NCBI RefSeq assembly: GCF_013387465.1
Contig: NZ_VYGV01000012.1
Location: 1-64,000, forward strand
Origin: Hydrogenophaga aromaticivorans
GTDB taxonomy: Bacteria > Pseudomonadota > Gammaproteobacteria > Burkholderiales > Burkholderiaceae_C
Length of the DNA: 64,000 nucleotides
Reading direction: 5' to 3'
Part shown: in pieces, positions 1 through 10,507 of the stretch
Position numbering within the stretch: the stretch's first letter is position 1
Layout: the number at the start of each line of letters is the position of its first letter
Notes under the pieces: model-generated
What the model was told of the DNA's origin: nothing
The model's database searches: none
What the model saw: only the letters and a program-made list of their open reading frames with translations
Made by a program: the position numbers and the translations under genes

Positions 1-138
1 GGTGGCGAGCAGCTGGTTCAGCATGGTGACGAACTCTTCGTGCGTCTCGTCCATGCGGTCGTCGCCGGTCTGCAGGCTGGGGACCCATTCCAGGCCGGTG
101 GTGGTGGCGGGGGCTTCGGGCGTGGCGGTGGTGTTCAT
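1..138 (-). CDS. Hemerythrin-like protein, N-terminal fragment (runs off the left edge)
   Basis: Only the first 46 codons are in the window, starting at the ATG whose complement is at 136-138; the 3' part lies beyond position 1. After a Thr/Pro/Ala-rich start of about 14 residues the peptide reads GLEWVPSLQTGDDRMDETHEEF. The pattern W-x-x-x-x-x-x-G-x-x-x-M-D-x-x-H-x-E-F is the first helix of bacterial hemerythrins, where the His binds the di-iron site. Such proteins bind O2 or act as iron/oxygen sensors. The remaining iron ligands cannot be checked because the gene is cut. No upstream partner gene is evident, since the neighbour at 278-1402 is on the same strand and well separated. Confidence 0.75.
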   Translation of the reverse strand, partial: MNTTATPEAPATTTGLEWVPSLQTGDDRMDETHEEFVTMLNQLLAT

Positions 139-277
139 GGGGCGCAACTGTACGGGGTGGGTGGGCCGCGGGGCTTGATGAAGGTCAAGTGCCGCCGGAC
201 CCCGATTGTGCCGCGGTGGGTGCCGTCTATGTTGGCAACGGCGCACCCCGCCGGGCCGCTGACAGCCGGGATCTGAA

Positions 278-1402
278 TCAGGCTTCGGCCGGCTCGCCCA
301 GCATCTGGCGCACGGCGGCTTGCAGTTCGGGCGATTGCAGCGCAGCGGGCAGGCGCGCGAGCATGGGGTGGGCCAGGCAGGCGCGCAGGTGGTGGGTGTC
401 CACGGCGTCGCCGATGCTGAGTGCCTCGGGCGACGGGATGCGGCCTTGCGCCAGCCCTTCGCCCAGGTGGGCGCAGAGATAGCCGAGCGCGATGCGCGGC
501 AGGCGCTCGGGTTCGATGGCGGCCGGCGGGGTGACCAGCAGGCGGCCCATGTCGTTCACATCGTCCACCAGTGCGGTGGGCAGTTCCCACGACTTCATGA
601 GCAGGCCGCCGATTTCCACGGCGTTCAGGCCCAGCAGCTCCTGCTCCAGCCGCGCGCGTTCGAGCCGGTCGCGGCCGAGCCACCGCGGCATGCCGGCGGT
701 GGGGATGAGCGAGGCGGTGGCCAGCTGGCCCACGAACCCCAGAACCACTTGCGTGGACATCGACGCCTGGTCGGGCAGGTTCAGCATCTTGCCCAGGCGC
801 ACGGCCAGCTCGCTGGCGATGGCGCTGGCTTTCCAGATGGCATCGAAGGCTTTTTGCGCCTCGGCCTGTGTGGGTTTGAAGGCTTCGGTCAGCATGTATT
901 GCAGGCAGAGGCTGCGCACGCTGCTGATGCCCAGGAAAGTGACGGCCTGGCCGATGTTGGTGACGGGCCTGTGCAGGCCGTACAGGGGCGAGTTCACGGT
1001 GGACAGCACCTTGGCCGCGATGAGCGGTTCGCCCATCACGAGATCGCTGAGTTCGGCGGAGCTGGCCCGGGCCACGAATTCGGGCGACAGCAGCTGCTGC
1101 AAGGATCGCGGCGGGCGCGGGATGCCGCGCACGGCAGCGATCAGGGTGGCGTGGCGTTCGCTACCGAGATCGGATTCTGTGCGCCAGTGGAAACCCGCCA
1201 GCGCGCCCGGCAAGGGCTGCACGGTGGCGACAAAGGCCGGTGCCGGGCGCGGCGAGGAAGCCGGCACTGGACCGAGGGCACTGCGCAGGGTGGCCAATTC
1301 ACGGGGCGCACTGGCTGGGGCGCGCCCGACCGGGCGGCGGAGCAACCACCATGCCATGGCAGAAGCCAGCACAGCAGCGATCCACAGAAACTCTGAAGAC
1401 AT
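278..1402 (-). CDS. HDOD-domain signalling protein with N-terminal membrane anchor
   Basis: 374 residues. The first about 20 residues (FLWIAAVLASAMAWWLL) form one hydrophobic helix, followed by an Arg-rich stop-transfer and a Pro/Ala-rich linker to about residue 90. The rest matches an HDOD domain: RPPRSLQQLLSPEFVARAS at its start, then helices with the typical ISSVRSLCLQYML segment. HDOD domains are HD-fold relatives without reliable hydrolase residues and act as regulatory modules in bacterial signalling and motility. There is no adjoining GGDEF, EAL or receiver domain, so its input is unknown. It starts with ATG at 1402 and is followed leftwards by a separate hemerythrin-like gene. Confidence 0.8.
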   Translation of the reverse strand: MSSEFLWIAAVLASAMAWWLLRRPVGRAPASAPRELATLRSALGPVPASSPRPAPAFVATVQPLPGALAGFHWRTESDLGSERHATLIAAVRGIPRPPRSLQQLLSPEFVARASSAELSDLVMGEPLIAAKVLSTVNSPLYGLHRPVTNIGQAVTFLGISSVRSLCLQYMLTEAFKPTQAEAQKAFDAIWKASAIASELAVRLGKMLNLPDQASMSTQVVLGFVGQLATASLIPTAGMPRWLGRDRLERARLEQELLGLNAVEIGGLLMKSWELPTALVDDVNDMGRLLVTPPAAIEPERLPRIALGYLCAHLGEGLAQGRIPSPEALSIGDAVDTHHLRACLAHPMLARLPAALQSPELQAAVRQMLGEPAEA

Positions 1403-1538
1403 GGGGGAACCTCCGATGCAAGGGTTATCGCCCGCGTGCGGCGGACTTTCGTTATGACCCTGTGTATCGGCGCCCTTGGAGCGGTCTTGAGCCCGCCCAA
1501 GGGCGGCTGCCCGGCCGACAGCCGCCCGGTGTGAACGC

Positions 1539-2990
<1,452 letters not shown>

Positions 2991-3112
2991 GGTGGTGCCA
3001 GCGGCTGGGTAGGGAATTGGAGGGCGGCGGGTGCGCCGGGCCGGGCTGGCCGGGTTTTACAAACGGATCTGTGCTGCCCATCTTCGGGCGGTCGCAGCCT
3101 ATAGTGCGAGCC

Positions 3113-4174
3113 ATGCAAGACTCCCGAATTTTATCGAGCTTCCAGGACCTGGCGCCAGCGGCCGGCATGCGGCCCCTGCGGCGCATGCCCGAGCCGGTGC
3201 GCGCCAGCGAACTGGTGTTCGACACCTGCAAGGTCGGCGTGGTGTTGCGGGCGGTGCTGTTCGTGCAGGCCGTCGTGTGTGTGGCGGCGCTGTTTGGTGC
3301 TCAGGGTTTGTGGGCCTGGACCGGCCAGATGGCCATGCTGACGGGCGCTGCCCTGCCCGCGACCCTGGTCTGGTTGCTGGGCGTCTGCGCGCTCAAGCGC
3401 CCGCTGGGCGCCCTGCCGATGCCGGCGCAGTGGACCGCGGGCGTCACGCTCGGTGCGCTGGCAGCCCTGTACGGCTGCGCGCTGTTGCACTGGATGGGGC
3501 TGGTGGATCCGGCGCCCTGGCTGGCCAGCGCGGCCTCGGGCGCGTTGTTGGCGGCGGTGCTGGTGGCGGCGCTGGTCTGGCGCGCCCGCGCCCGCACACC
3601 GGCGAGCACCACGGCGCGACTGGCGGAGCTGCAGGCCCGCATCCGGCCCCACTTTCTGTTCAACACGCTCAACAGCGCGATCGCGCTCGTGCGCGCCGAG
3701 CCCGCCCGGGCCGAGCGCCTGCTCGAAGACCTGAGCGAACTGTTCCGGCACGCGCTGGCCGACTCCAAGGAAGCGGTGCCGCTGAGCCAGGAACTGGAGC
3801 TGGCCCGGCACTACCTGGCGATCGAGCAGGTGCGTTTTGGCACCCGCCTGCGGCTGGAATGGAGCATCGACGAGTCGGCCTCCGAGGCCCGGCTGCCGCC
3901 GCTGATCCTGCAGCCGCTGGTGGAAAACGCGGTCAAGCACGGCGTGGAGCCCAGCCCCACCGGTGCCGTGGTGCGCATCAGCACGCAGCGGCGTGGCAGC
4001 GTGGTGGTGATCAAGGTGACCAACACCGTGCCGGCGGGCAGCGGCACCAGAGGCAACGGGCTGGCGCTGGACAACGTGCGCCAGCGCCTGACCCTGTTGC
4101 ACGACGTGCAGGGCCGGTTTCAGAGCGCACTGGTCAATGATGTGTTTCAGGTTCGCCTTGAAATACCGGTATAA
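3113..4174 (+). CDS. AlgZ/LytS-type sensor histidine kinase
   Basis: 353 residues from the ATG at 3113 (MQDSRILSSF). An in-frame upstream ATG at 3017 would add 32 unconvincing residues. There are four hydrophobic segments in the first half (about residues 40-160), then a His_kinase (LytS/YehU class) core. The phospho-acceptor box RPHFLFNTLNS lies near residue 178, and the ATP-binding N box LQPLVENAVKHGVEP near 265. It lacks the ordinary HATPase G2 spacing, as is usual in this class. It pairs with the LytTR regulator that starts 37 bases downstream. A TATAGT hexamer ends about 5 bases before the ATG, so the message may be nearly leaderless; this is only a suggestion. Confidence 0.88.
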   Translation: MQDSRILSSFQDLAPAAGMRPLRRMPEPVRASELVFDTCKVGVVLRAVLFVQAVVCVAALFGAQGLWAWTGQMAMLTGAALPATLVWLLGVCALKRPLGALPMPAQWTAGVTLGALAALYGCALLHWMGLVDPAPWLASAASGALLAAVLVAALVWRARARTPASTTARLAELQARIRPHFLFNTLNSAIALVRAEPARAERLLEDLSELFRHALADSKEAVPLSQELELARHYLAIEQVRFGTRLRLEWSIDESASEARLPPLILQPLVENAVKHGVEPSPTGAVVRISTQRRGSVVVIKVTNTVPAGSGTRGNGLALDNVRQRLTLLHDVQGRFQSALVNDVFQVRLEIPV

Positions 4175-4210
4175 GCTGTTGTTTCGAGCCTGACAGCAAG
4201 GGAGCGTGGC

Positions 4211-4954
4211 ATGGCATTGAAGGTTTTGATCGTCGACGATGAGACACTGGCCCGTTCGCGGCTGCGCACGTTGCTGGGCGATTGCGCCGATCCGCGCACC
4301 GAGATCGTGGGCGAAGCGGCCAACGCGGTGCAGGCGATGGAGCAGATCCAGCGCACAGCCTGCGATCTGGTGCTGCTGGACGTTCACATGCCCGGTGTCG
4401 ACGGCATGGCGCTGGCCGCCAGCTTGCGCCAGATGGCATCGCCGCCGCAGATCATTTTTGTCACGGCCTACGCCGAGCATGCGGTGCAGGCTTTTGACCT
4501 GGAAGCCATCGATTACCTGACCAAGCCGGTGCGGCTGGAGCGCCTGCAGCAAGCGTTGCAGAAAGCGCAGCGCCTGCGCAGTGTGGGCGGCGAGGGCGCA
4601 GAAGCTTCTGGCCCCGTGGACAGCCTGCTGATCCAGGAGCGCGGGCGCAGCGAGCGCGTGGCGCTGTCGGATGTGATCTACCTCAAGGCCGAGCTGAAAT
4701 ACATCACGGTGCGCACGGCGGAGAAGGAGCACATCTACGACGGCGCCTTGAGCGATCTGGAGCAGAAATACGCGCACCTGTTCGTGCGTGTGCACCGCAA
4801 TGCGCTGGTGGCGCGCCGCGCAGTGCGGGCGGTGGAGAAGCACAACGATCCTGTGGACGGCGAGGGCTGGACGGTGCGGCTCGATGGGGTGGACGAGCGT
4901 CTGTCGGTTTCGCGTCGTCAGCTGGCGGCTGTTCGTGAAGCGTTGATGAGCTGA
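4211..4954 (+). CDS. AlgR-type response regulator, receiver plus LytTR DNA-binding domain
   Basis: 247 residues. The receiver domain covers residues 1-120 with acidic pocket VDDE, phospho-Asp in LLDVHMPGVDGM (Asp57) and Lys in YLTKPVRLERL. A LytTR DNA-binding domain follows (about 140-245) with the typical FVRVHRNALVARRAV segment. It is the cognate partner of the kinase just upstream; AlgZ/AlgR systems control surface polysaccharide, type IV pili and twitching in Pseudomonas, but the target here is unknown. In Pseudomonas and many betaproteobacteria hemC follows algR. Here the gene is followed by a paired repeat element and then convergent recJ, so hemC is not adjacent. Confidence 0.9.
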   Translation: MALKVLIVDDETLARSRLRTLLGDCADPRTEIVGEAANAVQAMEQIQRTACDLVLLDVHMPGVDGMALAASLRQMASPPQIIFVTAYAEHAVQAFDLEAIDYLTKPVRLERLQQALQKAQRLRSVGGEGAEASGPVDSLLIQERGRSERVALSDVIYLKAELKYITVRTAEKEHIYDGALSDLEQKYAHLFVRVHRNALVARRAVRAVEKHNDPVDGEGWTVRLDGVDERLSVSRRQLAAVREALMS

Positions 4955-5009
4955 GGTTTTTTGCTTGCGTTGCTCCGGTTCTTGAGCTGCTTCGGTCTCC
5001 GATAGCGCC

Positions 5010-5111
5010 GGTCATCGGCAACCGGGGCGACCGATTCCGCTCATGTCCCCCGGGCCGTTCCGGCCCTCCTCCTTTACTTCGCTGCATCAGTCACCCCGTT
5101 TGCCGATGACC
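5010..5111 (-). repeat. Structured hairpin repeat, copy A
   Basis: About 102 bases. The outer arms 5010-5036 and 5085-5111 are inverted repeats (GGTCATCGGCAA... against TTGCCGATGACC with four mismatches inward). Inside are the shared cores CGCTCATGTCCCCC and CTCCTCCTTTACTTCGCTG around an apical hairpin GGGCC-GTTCC-GGCCC. Strand is given as the one reading TAAAGGAGG, on which two arm mismatches become G-U pairs. It lies downstream of the algR-like gene and faces copy A' head to head. Confidence 0.85.
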
Positions 5112-5163
5112 TCGTTGGCGCTCGCCAGGTGCACAGTTTCTGTTTGAGTGCCCACCCGTTTGT

Positions 5164-5265
5164 TGCTGGCGAGGCCATGGCGTTCTGCAAAGCGAAGTAA
5201 AGGAGGAGACGGCCGCAGGCCGTCGGGGGACATGAGCGGCGCAGAGCGCCATGGCCTCGCCAGCG
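5164..5265 (+). repeat. Structured hairpin repeat, copy A'
   Basis: Outer arms 5165-5188 and 5241-5264 (GCTGGCGAGGCCATGGCG... against its complement) match over 24 bases with a single U-G mismatch; 5164 and 5265 could add a further wobble pair. The arm sequence has nothing in common with copy A. The cores AGCGAAGTAAAGGAGGAG and GGGGGACATGAGCGG are shared. The apical hairpin here is GACGGCC-GCA-GGCCGTC. It is adjacent to the 3' end of recJ. Confidence 0.87.
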
Positions 5266-5290
5266 TGCAAGGTCAATGACAGAAATGACC

Positions 5291-7027
5291 TCAGACCTCA
5301 GCAGCCTCGATCAAAAACCGAACCCGTCGTTGACCCTGCCACTCATCCGCATCCAGCCGGAAGGCCAGCTTCACCCGCTCGGGCAACGGCTCGGTATGGC
5401 CGAACCAGATGCCGTCCACCGGATCGCCCTGGTGCTTCATCTTCAGCGCCAGGTGCTTCTCGCCCACGAGACGTTGGGACACGATCTGCAGCTCTTCGCA
5501 GAACACCGGTGGCGCAAAACCCTGGCCCCACACCTCGTGGTGCAGCGTGTCCACCAGATCGGTGCGGCGGTACTGTTTGTCGAGCGCACCGTCGGCTTCC
5601 ATGCGCCGCTGCAGGGTGGCGGCGTCCAGCCATTCGTGGGCCACTTGCTGCAGCGCGGCTTCAAAGATGTCCAGGTGTTCTTCGTCGATGGTGCAGCCCG
5701 CCGCCATGGCGTGGCCCCCAAAGCGCAGCAACACGCCCGGGTGTCGCTTGGCCACCAGGTCCAGGGCGTCGCGCAGGTGAAAGCCGGGGATGGAGCGGCC
5801 CGAGCCCTTGAGCTCGTTTTCCTTGCCCTCGGCGCCACTGGCGGCGAACACGAAGGTGGGCCGGTGCATCTTGTCCTTCAGACGCGAGGCGACGATGCCG
5901 ACCACGCCTTCATGGAAGTCCGGGTCGAACACGATCAGCGCCGGCGGCGGTTCTTCGGACTCGTCGAACATCTCTTCGGCCAGCAGCAGCGCCTGGTCAC
6001 GCATCTCGCCTTCGATGGCCTTGCGCTCGCGGTTGATGCCGTCGAGCGTGCGTGCGAGTTCGTCGGCGCGCAGACCGTCGTCGGTGGTCAGGCATTCGAT
6101 GCCCAGCGTCATGTCGGCCAGACGCCCGGCAGCGTTCAGGCGCGGGCCGAGGGCGAAGCCGAAGTCGAAGCTGGTGGCTTTTTGCGGCTGACGCGCCGCC
6201 ACGTTGAACAGCGCCGTCATGCCCGGCGGCATGGCGCCGGCCCGCACGCGCTTCAGGCCCTGCGCCACGAGGCGGCGGTTGTTGGCGTCGAGCTTGACCA
6301 CGTCGGCAACCGTGCCCAATGCGACCAGGGGCAGCAAGGCATCGATCTTGGGTTGCGTCTGCGCCGTGAACACGCCGCGCTCACGCAGTTCCGCACGCAA
6401 GGCGAGCAGCACGTAGAACATGACACCCACGCCGGCGATCGACTTGCTCTCGAAGTCGCAACCGGGCTGGTTGGGGTTGACGATCACGCAGTCGGCGGGC
6501 ACCACGACTTCGCCGCCTTTCAGCGCGGGCAGGTGGTGGTCGGTCACGATGACCTGCAGGCCCAGCTCGCGCGCGGCGCGCACGCCGTCGAGGCTGGCGA
6601 TGCCGTTGTCCACCGTCACCAGCACGTCGGCACCCTGCGCTTTCACGCGCTTCGCGATAGCGGGTGTGAGGCCGTAGCCGTCGGTCACGCGGTCGGGCAC
6701 CAGGTAGCTCACGCGGTCAAAACCCATGGGCGCGCCCAGCAGGCGCAGGCCGCGCAGACCCACGGCGCAGGCGGTGGCGCCGTCGCAGTCGTAGTCGGCC
6801 ACGATGCAGATGCTTTTGTTCGCGGCCATGGCGTCGGCCAGCGCGCGGGCGGCTTCGGCAGCGCCTTTCATGGAAGACGGCGGCAACAAGAGCGAGAGCG
6901 CGTCATCGAGCTGCTCCTTGCTGGTGATGCCGCGCGCGGCGAACAGGCGGGCCAGCAGCGGGTGCACACCGCCTTGTTCCAGCGCCCAGGCGGCGCGGGG
7001 CGGTACATCGCGGGTGATGATCTTCAT
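5291..7027 (-). CDS. recJ: Single-stranded-DNA-specific exonuclease RecJ
   Basis: 578 residues from ATG 7027 (MKIITRDVPPRA), matching the roughly 577 residues of E. coli RecJ. It is a 5'-3' ssDNA exonuclease used in RecF-pathway recombination and mismatch or base-excision repair. DHH-family motifs are visible: DYDCDGATA (motif I, metal-binding Asp residues), VTDHHLP (DHH triad) and, in the DHHA1 part, FGGHAMAAGC. The start overlaps the stop of the upstream gene as ATGA at 7024-7027, so the two are translationally coupled. The open frame extends 40 codons further upstream, but that part lies inside the neighbour and is not conserved-looking. Confidence 0.96.
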   Translation of the reverse strand: MKIITRDVPPRAAWALEQGGVHPLLARLFAARGITSKEQLDDALSLLLPPSSMKGAAEAARALADAMAANKSICIVADYDCDGATACAVGLRGLRLLGAPMGFDRVSYLVPDRVTDGYGLTPAIAKRVKAQGADVLVTVDNGIASLDGVRAARELGLQVIVTDHHLPALKGGEVVVPADCVIVNPNQPGCDFESKSIAGVGVMFYVLLALRAELRERGVFTAQTQPKIDALLPLVALGTVADVVKLDANNRRLVAQGLKRVRAGAMPPGMTALFNVAARQPQKATSFDFGFALGPRLNAAGRLADMTLGIECLTTDDGLRADELARTLDGINRERKAIEGEMRDQALLLAEEMFDESEEPPPALIVFDPDFHEGVVGIVASRLKDKMHRPTFVFAASGAEGKENELKGSGRSIPGFHLRDALDLVAKRHPGVLLRFGGHAMAAGCTIDEEHLDIFEAALQQVAHEWLDAATLQRRMEADGALDKQYRRTDLVDTLHHEVWGQGFAPPVFCEELQIVSQRLVGEKHLALKMKHQGDPVDGIWFGHTEPLPERVKLAFRLDADEWQGQRRVRFLIEAAEV

Positions 7028-8055
7028 AGGGTTTCGAGGGCTTTCCAGGCCGGGGGCGTGCCCAGCAGGTTTTTGAACAGGCGGCCGAGGCGTGCGCTGG
7101 CGTTGCGTGGAGCGCTGACCCAGGTTTTCGCACCACGCTCGCCGCACAGCGTGAGTGTGACCGGCTCGCCGCGGCGCGCGGCTTCCAACAGGGCTTTGAT
7201 GGCTGTGGCGTCCAGCTGCGCCCAGGCCTGTTGCCAGGCGGCCCAGTCGGCGCGCAGCGCGGCCTGGCGCAGGGTGTCGGGCACGGTCGGTGCCGGCTGC
7301 AAGGGTGTGGGCGTTTCCAGGGCTCCCGCGCCGCTGACCCAGAAGCCGTTGACCGGCAGCAGGCCGCGGGCGGTTCGCGCATCGTGCACCGGGTGTGTGT
7401 AGAACAGCATCTGCGCCTCGCTTTGCAGGCGCTTGAGCAACTGGCTGCCGGCCGGGTTGGCGGGACTCTGGGGCATCCAGCCGTCCACCGGGCGGCCACT
7501 CACGCGGTCCAGGCTGGCGCAGGCGATGCCGCGCAGCGGTTCGCCGCTGGCGTGCCAGCGCGTGGCGCTCTCAAAGCGCAGGGTGATGCCGTCTTCCGCG
7601 CAATAGGGCGCGAATGCGTCGAACAGGCCGCGGGCGTCTTCATCGGTCAAGCCGATCTGATCGCCCGGCAACAGGCTCACATGGTCCGTGCCGATCTGGA
7701 AATGGCAGGGGCTGAACCAGGCTTGCGGCGTGGTCGGGTTGGCACTTGCGGCGGCGGCCCACGGGATCTGACCGTCGTCGCAGGCCGAGCCGTCCGCCTT
7801 CACCAGCCCCTGCGCCCGCGCCAGCGCGCGCTCGTGCGGCAGGCTCAGGCTGTGGTCGTCGCCGGTGTCGGTGGTCACGGGCGCCAGTTCGGCCAGCAGG
7901 GCCTGCAGGTTCGGCAGGCGCAGGCCGCTCAGCACCGCCAGGCACTCCGGCGCACTGGCGCTGGCAAACGGGATCAGCAGGCGGTTGGGCAATGGAGGCG
8001 GGGCTTCTGGGGCCATGGGGGCAACGGGCATGGATGCGATTGTCGGGGATGCCAC
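7024..8055 (-). CDS. Conserved hypothetical protein, coupled to recJ
   Basis: 343 residues from the ATG at 8055; internal ATGs at 8031 and 8016 are alternative starts, since the first 25 residues are Pro/Ala-rich and low complexity. I recall this family from betaproteobacteria, where it usually precedes recJ and is sometimes labelled phosphoglycerate mutase. I see neither an RHG phosphohistidine motif nor the metal-binding Asp/Ser pattern of the cofactor-independent enzyme, so I do not adopt that name. Conserved-looking blocks include FYTHPVHDARTARGLLPVNGFW and LLPGDQIGLTDEDAR. No signal peptide or membrane segment. The ATGA overlap with recJ implies co-expression. It is divergent from the lolC-like gene with only about 22 bases between starts. 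Confidence 0.65.
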   Translation of the reverse strand: MASPTIASMPVAPMAPEAPPPLPNRLLIPFASASAPECLAVLSGLRLPNLQALLAELAPVTTDTGDDHSLSLPHERALARAQGLVKADGSACDDGQIPWAAAASANPTTPQAWFSPCHFQIGTDHVSLLPGDQIGLTDEDARGLFDAFAPYCAEDGITLRFESATRWHASGEPLRGIACASLDRVSGRPVDGWMPQSPANPAGSQLLKRLQSEAQMLFYTHPVHDARTARGLLPVNGFWVSGAGALETPTPLQPAPTVPDTLRQAALRADWAAWQQAWAQLDATAIKALLEAARRGEPVTLTLCGERGAKTWVSAPRNASARLGRLFKNLLGTPPAWKALETL

Positions 8056-8077
8056 AATCTCCGGCTGGACTCCAACG

Positions 8078-9326
8078 ATGCAAACCCCTTACGAACTCAT
8101 TCTCGGCTGGCGCTACACGCGCGCCGGCCGCGCCACCCGGCGCAACGGCTTCATTTCTTTCATCTCGGGCGTTTCCATGCTGGGCATCGCGCTGGGCGTG
8201 GCCGCGCTCATCATCGTGCTGTCGGTGATGAACGGTTTCCAGAAAGAGGTGCGCGACCGCATGCTGGGCGTGCTCTCCCACATCGAGGTCTTCGAACCGA
8301 GTGGCCTGGCGATTCCCAACCTGGCCGACACGCTGGCCATCATCGAGCGCCACCCCGAGGTGCTGGGCGCGGCGCCGTTCGTGGGGGCGCAGGCCCTGAT
8401 CGCGCGCGGCGAAGACATGAAGGGCGCGCTGGTGCGCGGCATCGACCCGGCGCTAGAGCCCAAGGTGACCGACCTCGTGGCCGACCTCGCCGACACCGTG
8501 CTGCCGCGGCTCGTGCCGGGCGAATTTGGCGTGATCCTGGGCGGCGAGCTGGCGCGCAGCCTGGGCGTGGCCACCGGCGACACGGTGACCCTGATCGCGC
8601 CCAGCGGCCAGGTCACGCCCGCGGGGGTGGTGCCGCGCATCCGGCAGATGACGGTGGTCGGCACTTTCGATTCGGGCCACTTTGAGTACGACTCGGCGCT
8701 GGCCCTGCTGCACCAGGAAGACGCCGCGCGCATCTTCCGCGTCGAGGGGCCGACGGGGGTGCGCGTGAAGATCAAGAACCTGCACGAAGCGCGCGAGGTG
8801 GCCATTGCCATCGCCGCTGATCTGGACCCAGGCTTGCTGGTGCGCGACTGGACGCGCCAGAACCGCACCTGGTTCGCTGCCGTGCAGCTGGAAAAACGCA
8901 TGATGTTCATCATCCTCACGCTGATCGTGGCGGTGGCGGCGTTCAACCTGGTGTCCACGCTGGTGATGACGGTGACCGACAAGCGCGCCGACATCGCCAT
9001 CCTGCGCACGCTAGGCGCGAGCCCGCAGAGCATCATGGGCATCTTCATGGTGCAGGGCGCGATGGTGGGCATCATCGGCACCGGCGCCGGCCTGCTGCTG
9101 GGCCTGGGCGTGGCGTTCAACATCGACACGCTGGTGCCCGCGCTGGAGCGCCTGCTGGGCGCGAGCTTCCTGCCGCAGGACGTGTACCTCATCAGCCGCA
9201 TGCCGAGCGACCCACAGCAGGGCGACATCCTGCCGGTGGGGCTGATTTCGCTGGCGCTGTCGTTCGTGGCGACCATTTACCCGAGCTGGCGCGCGAGCCG
9301 CGTCAATCCCGCAGAGGCCTTGCGCT

Positions 9327-9334
<8 letters not shown>
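8078..9334 (+). CDS. Lipoprotein-releasing ABC transporter permease LolC/LolE
   Basis: 418 residues from ATG 8078 ([28 protein letters not shown]). It is an inner-membrane permease of the Lol system, which extracts outer-membrane lipoproteins and hands them to LolA. Visible topology: an N-terminal helix ([21 protein letters not shown]) with the family-typical SVMNGFQKE, a large periplasmic domain, and three C-terminal helices ending in the FtsX-like [18 protein letters not shown]. Only one permease gene is present, as is common in betaproteobacteria where a single LolC/E-like protein forms a homodimer. The stop overlaps the start of lolD by 8 bases, and lolA lies separately at 42523. Confidence 0.92.
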
Positions 9335-10001
<667 letters not shown>

Positions 10002-10005
10002 GTAC

Positions 10006-10434
10006 TCAGGGCGCGGTCTGGGCGAAGCGCAGCGGCTGCGCCATGCCGTTCACGTGGATCAGCAGCGTGCGGCCCTGCAGCTCGTAGCGCTCGGCCTTCT
10101 GCAGGGCCGAGAGATAGCGCACCTCCTGCTCGTTCGCCGGCCCCATGCAGGCCATCTTGGTCGAACCCATCTGGTCGAAGCCGATGTGGCCCTGCGTGAT
10201 GCGGACCGAACCGAAGAAGCGGTTGCACGAACCGTTGCCGGCGACGCGACCTGCCTCGGGGAAGGTCAGCGTCGCCTGCGAGCGCGCCATCACGGCGCTG
10301 TCGCCCAGGGCTTCCAGCCGCCACTCGGTGCCCGTGAGCGAGGGCGCGGCGGGCTGTCCGGCGCAGGCGGCCAGCGAGAGGGAGATGGCGAACCAGGCGA
10401 AGGGGCGGACGAAACAAGAGGTCGAATGGGACAT
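10006..10434 (-). CDS. META/HslJ-domain lipoprotein
   Basis: 142 residues from ATG 10434 (MSHSTSCFVRPFAWFAISL). It has a lipoprotein signal with the lipobox LAAC at about residues 19-22, so the mature protein would be lipid-anchored. The remainder is a META (HslJ-like) domain: GTEWRLEALGD at its start, then GNGSCNRFFGSVRITQGHIGF and MGSTKMACMGPANEQE, the typical N-R-F-G and T-x-M-A-C patterns. HslJ-type proteins are linked with heat shock or novobiocin resistance in E. coli; a specific role here is unknown. It converges with lolD with only 4 bases between stops. Confidence 0.87.
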   Translation of the reverse strand: MSHSTSCFVRPFAWFAISLSLAACAGQPAAPSLTGTEWRLEALGDSAVMARSQATLTFPEAGRVAGNGSCNRFFGSVRITQGHIGFDQMGSTKMACMGPANEQEVRYLSALQKAERYELQGRTLLIHVNGMAQPLRFAQTAP

Positions 10435-10507
10435 CGGGGGCTCCGGGACCGCACGGTGTGCCCCACATCGGGCACGCTTCAGGCGGCACAATTAACGTTA
10501 TACCGCC

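Larger units (their letters stand above)
4955..5290. other. Intergenic region between convergent genes, filled by two hairpin elements
   Basis: 336 bases without a credible coding sequence between the 3' ends of the LytTR regulator and recJ. Almost all of it is accounted for by two copies of the structured repeat (5010-5111 and 5164-5265) in opposite orientation. The 52 bases between them contain a small inverted pair, GCTCGCCAG against CTGGCGAG, the second half of which lies within the left arm of the second copy. No simple U-tract terminator was seen; the hairpins themselves might serve for both genes. Confidence 0.7.

Noticed and set aside
7024..8055. Phosphoglycerate mutase assignment
   Set aside because: No RHG motif and no alkaline-phosphatase-type metal site seen; called conserved hypothetical instead.
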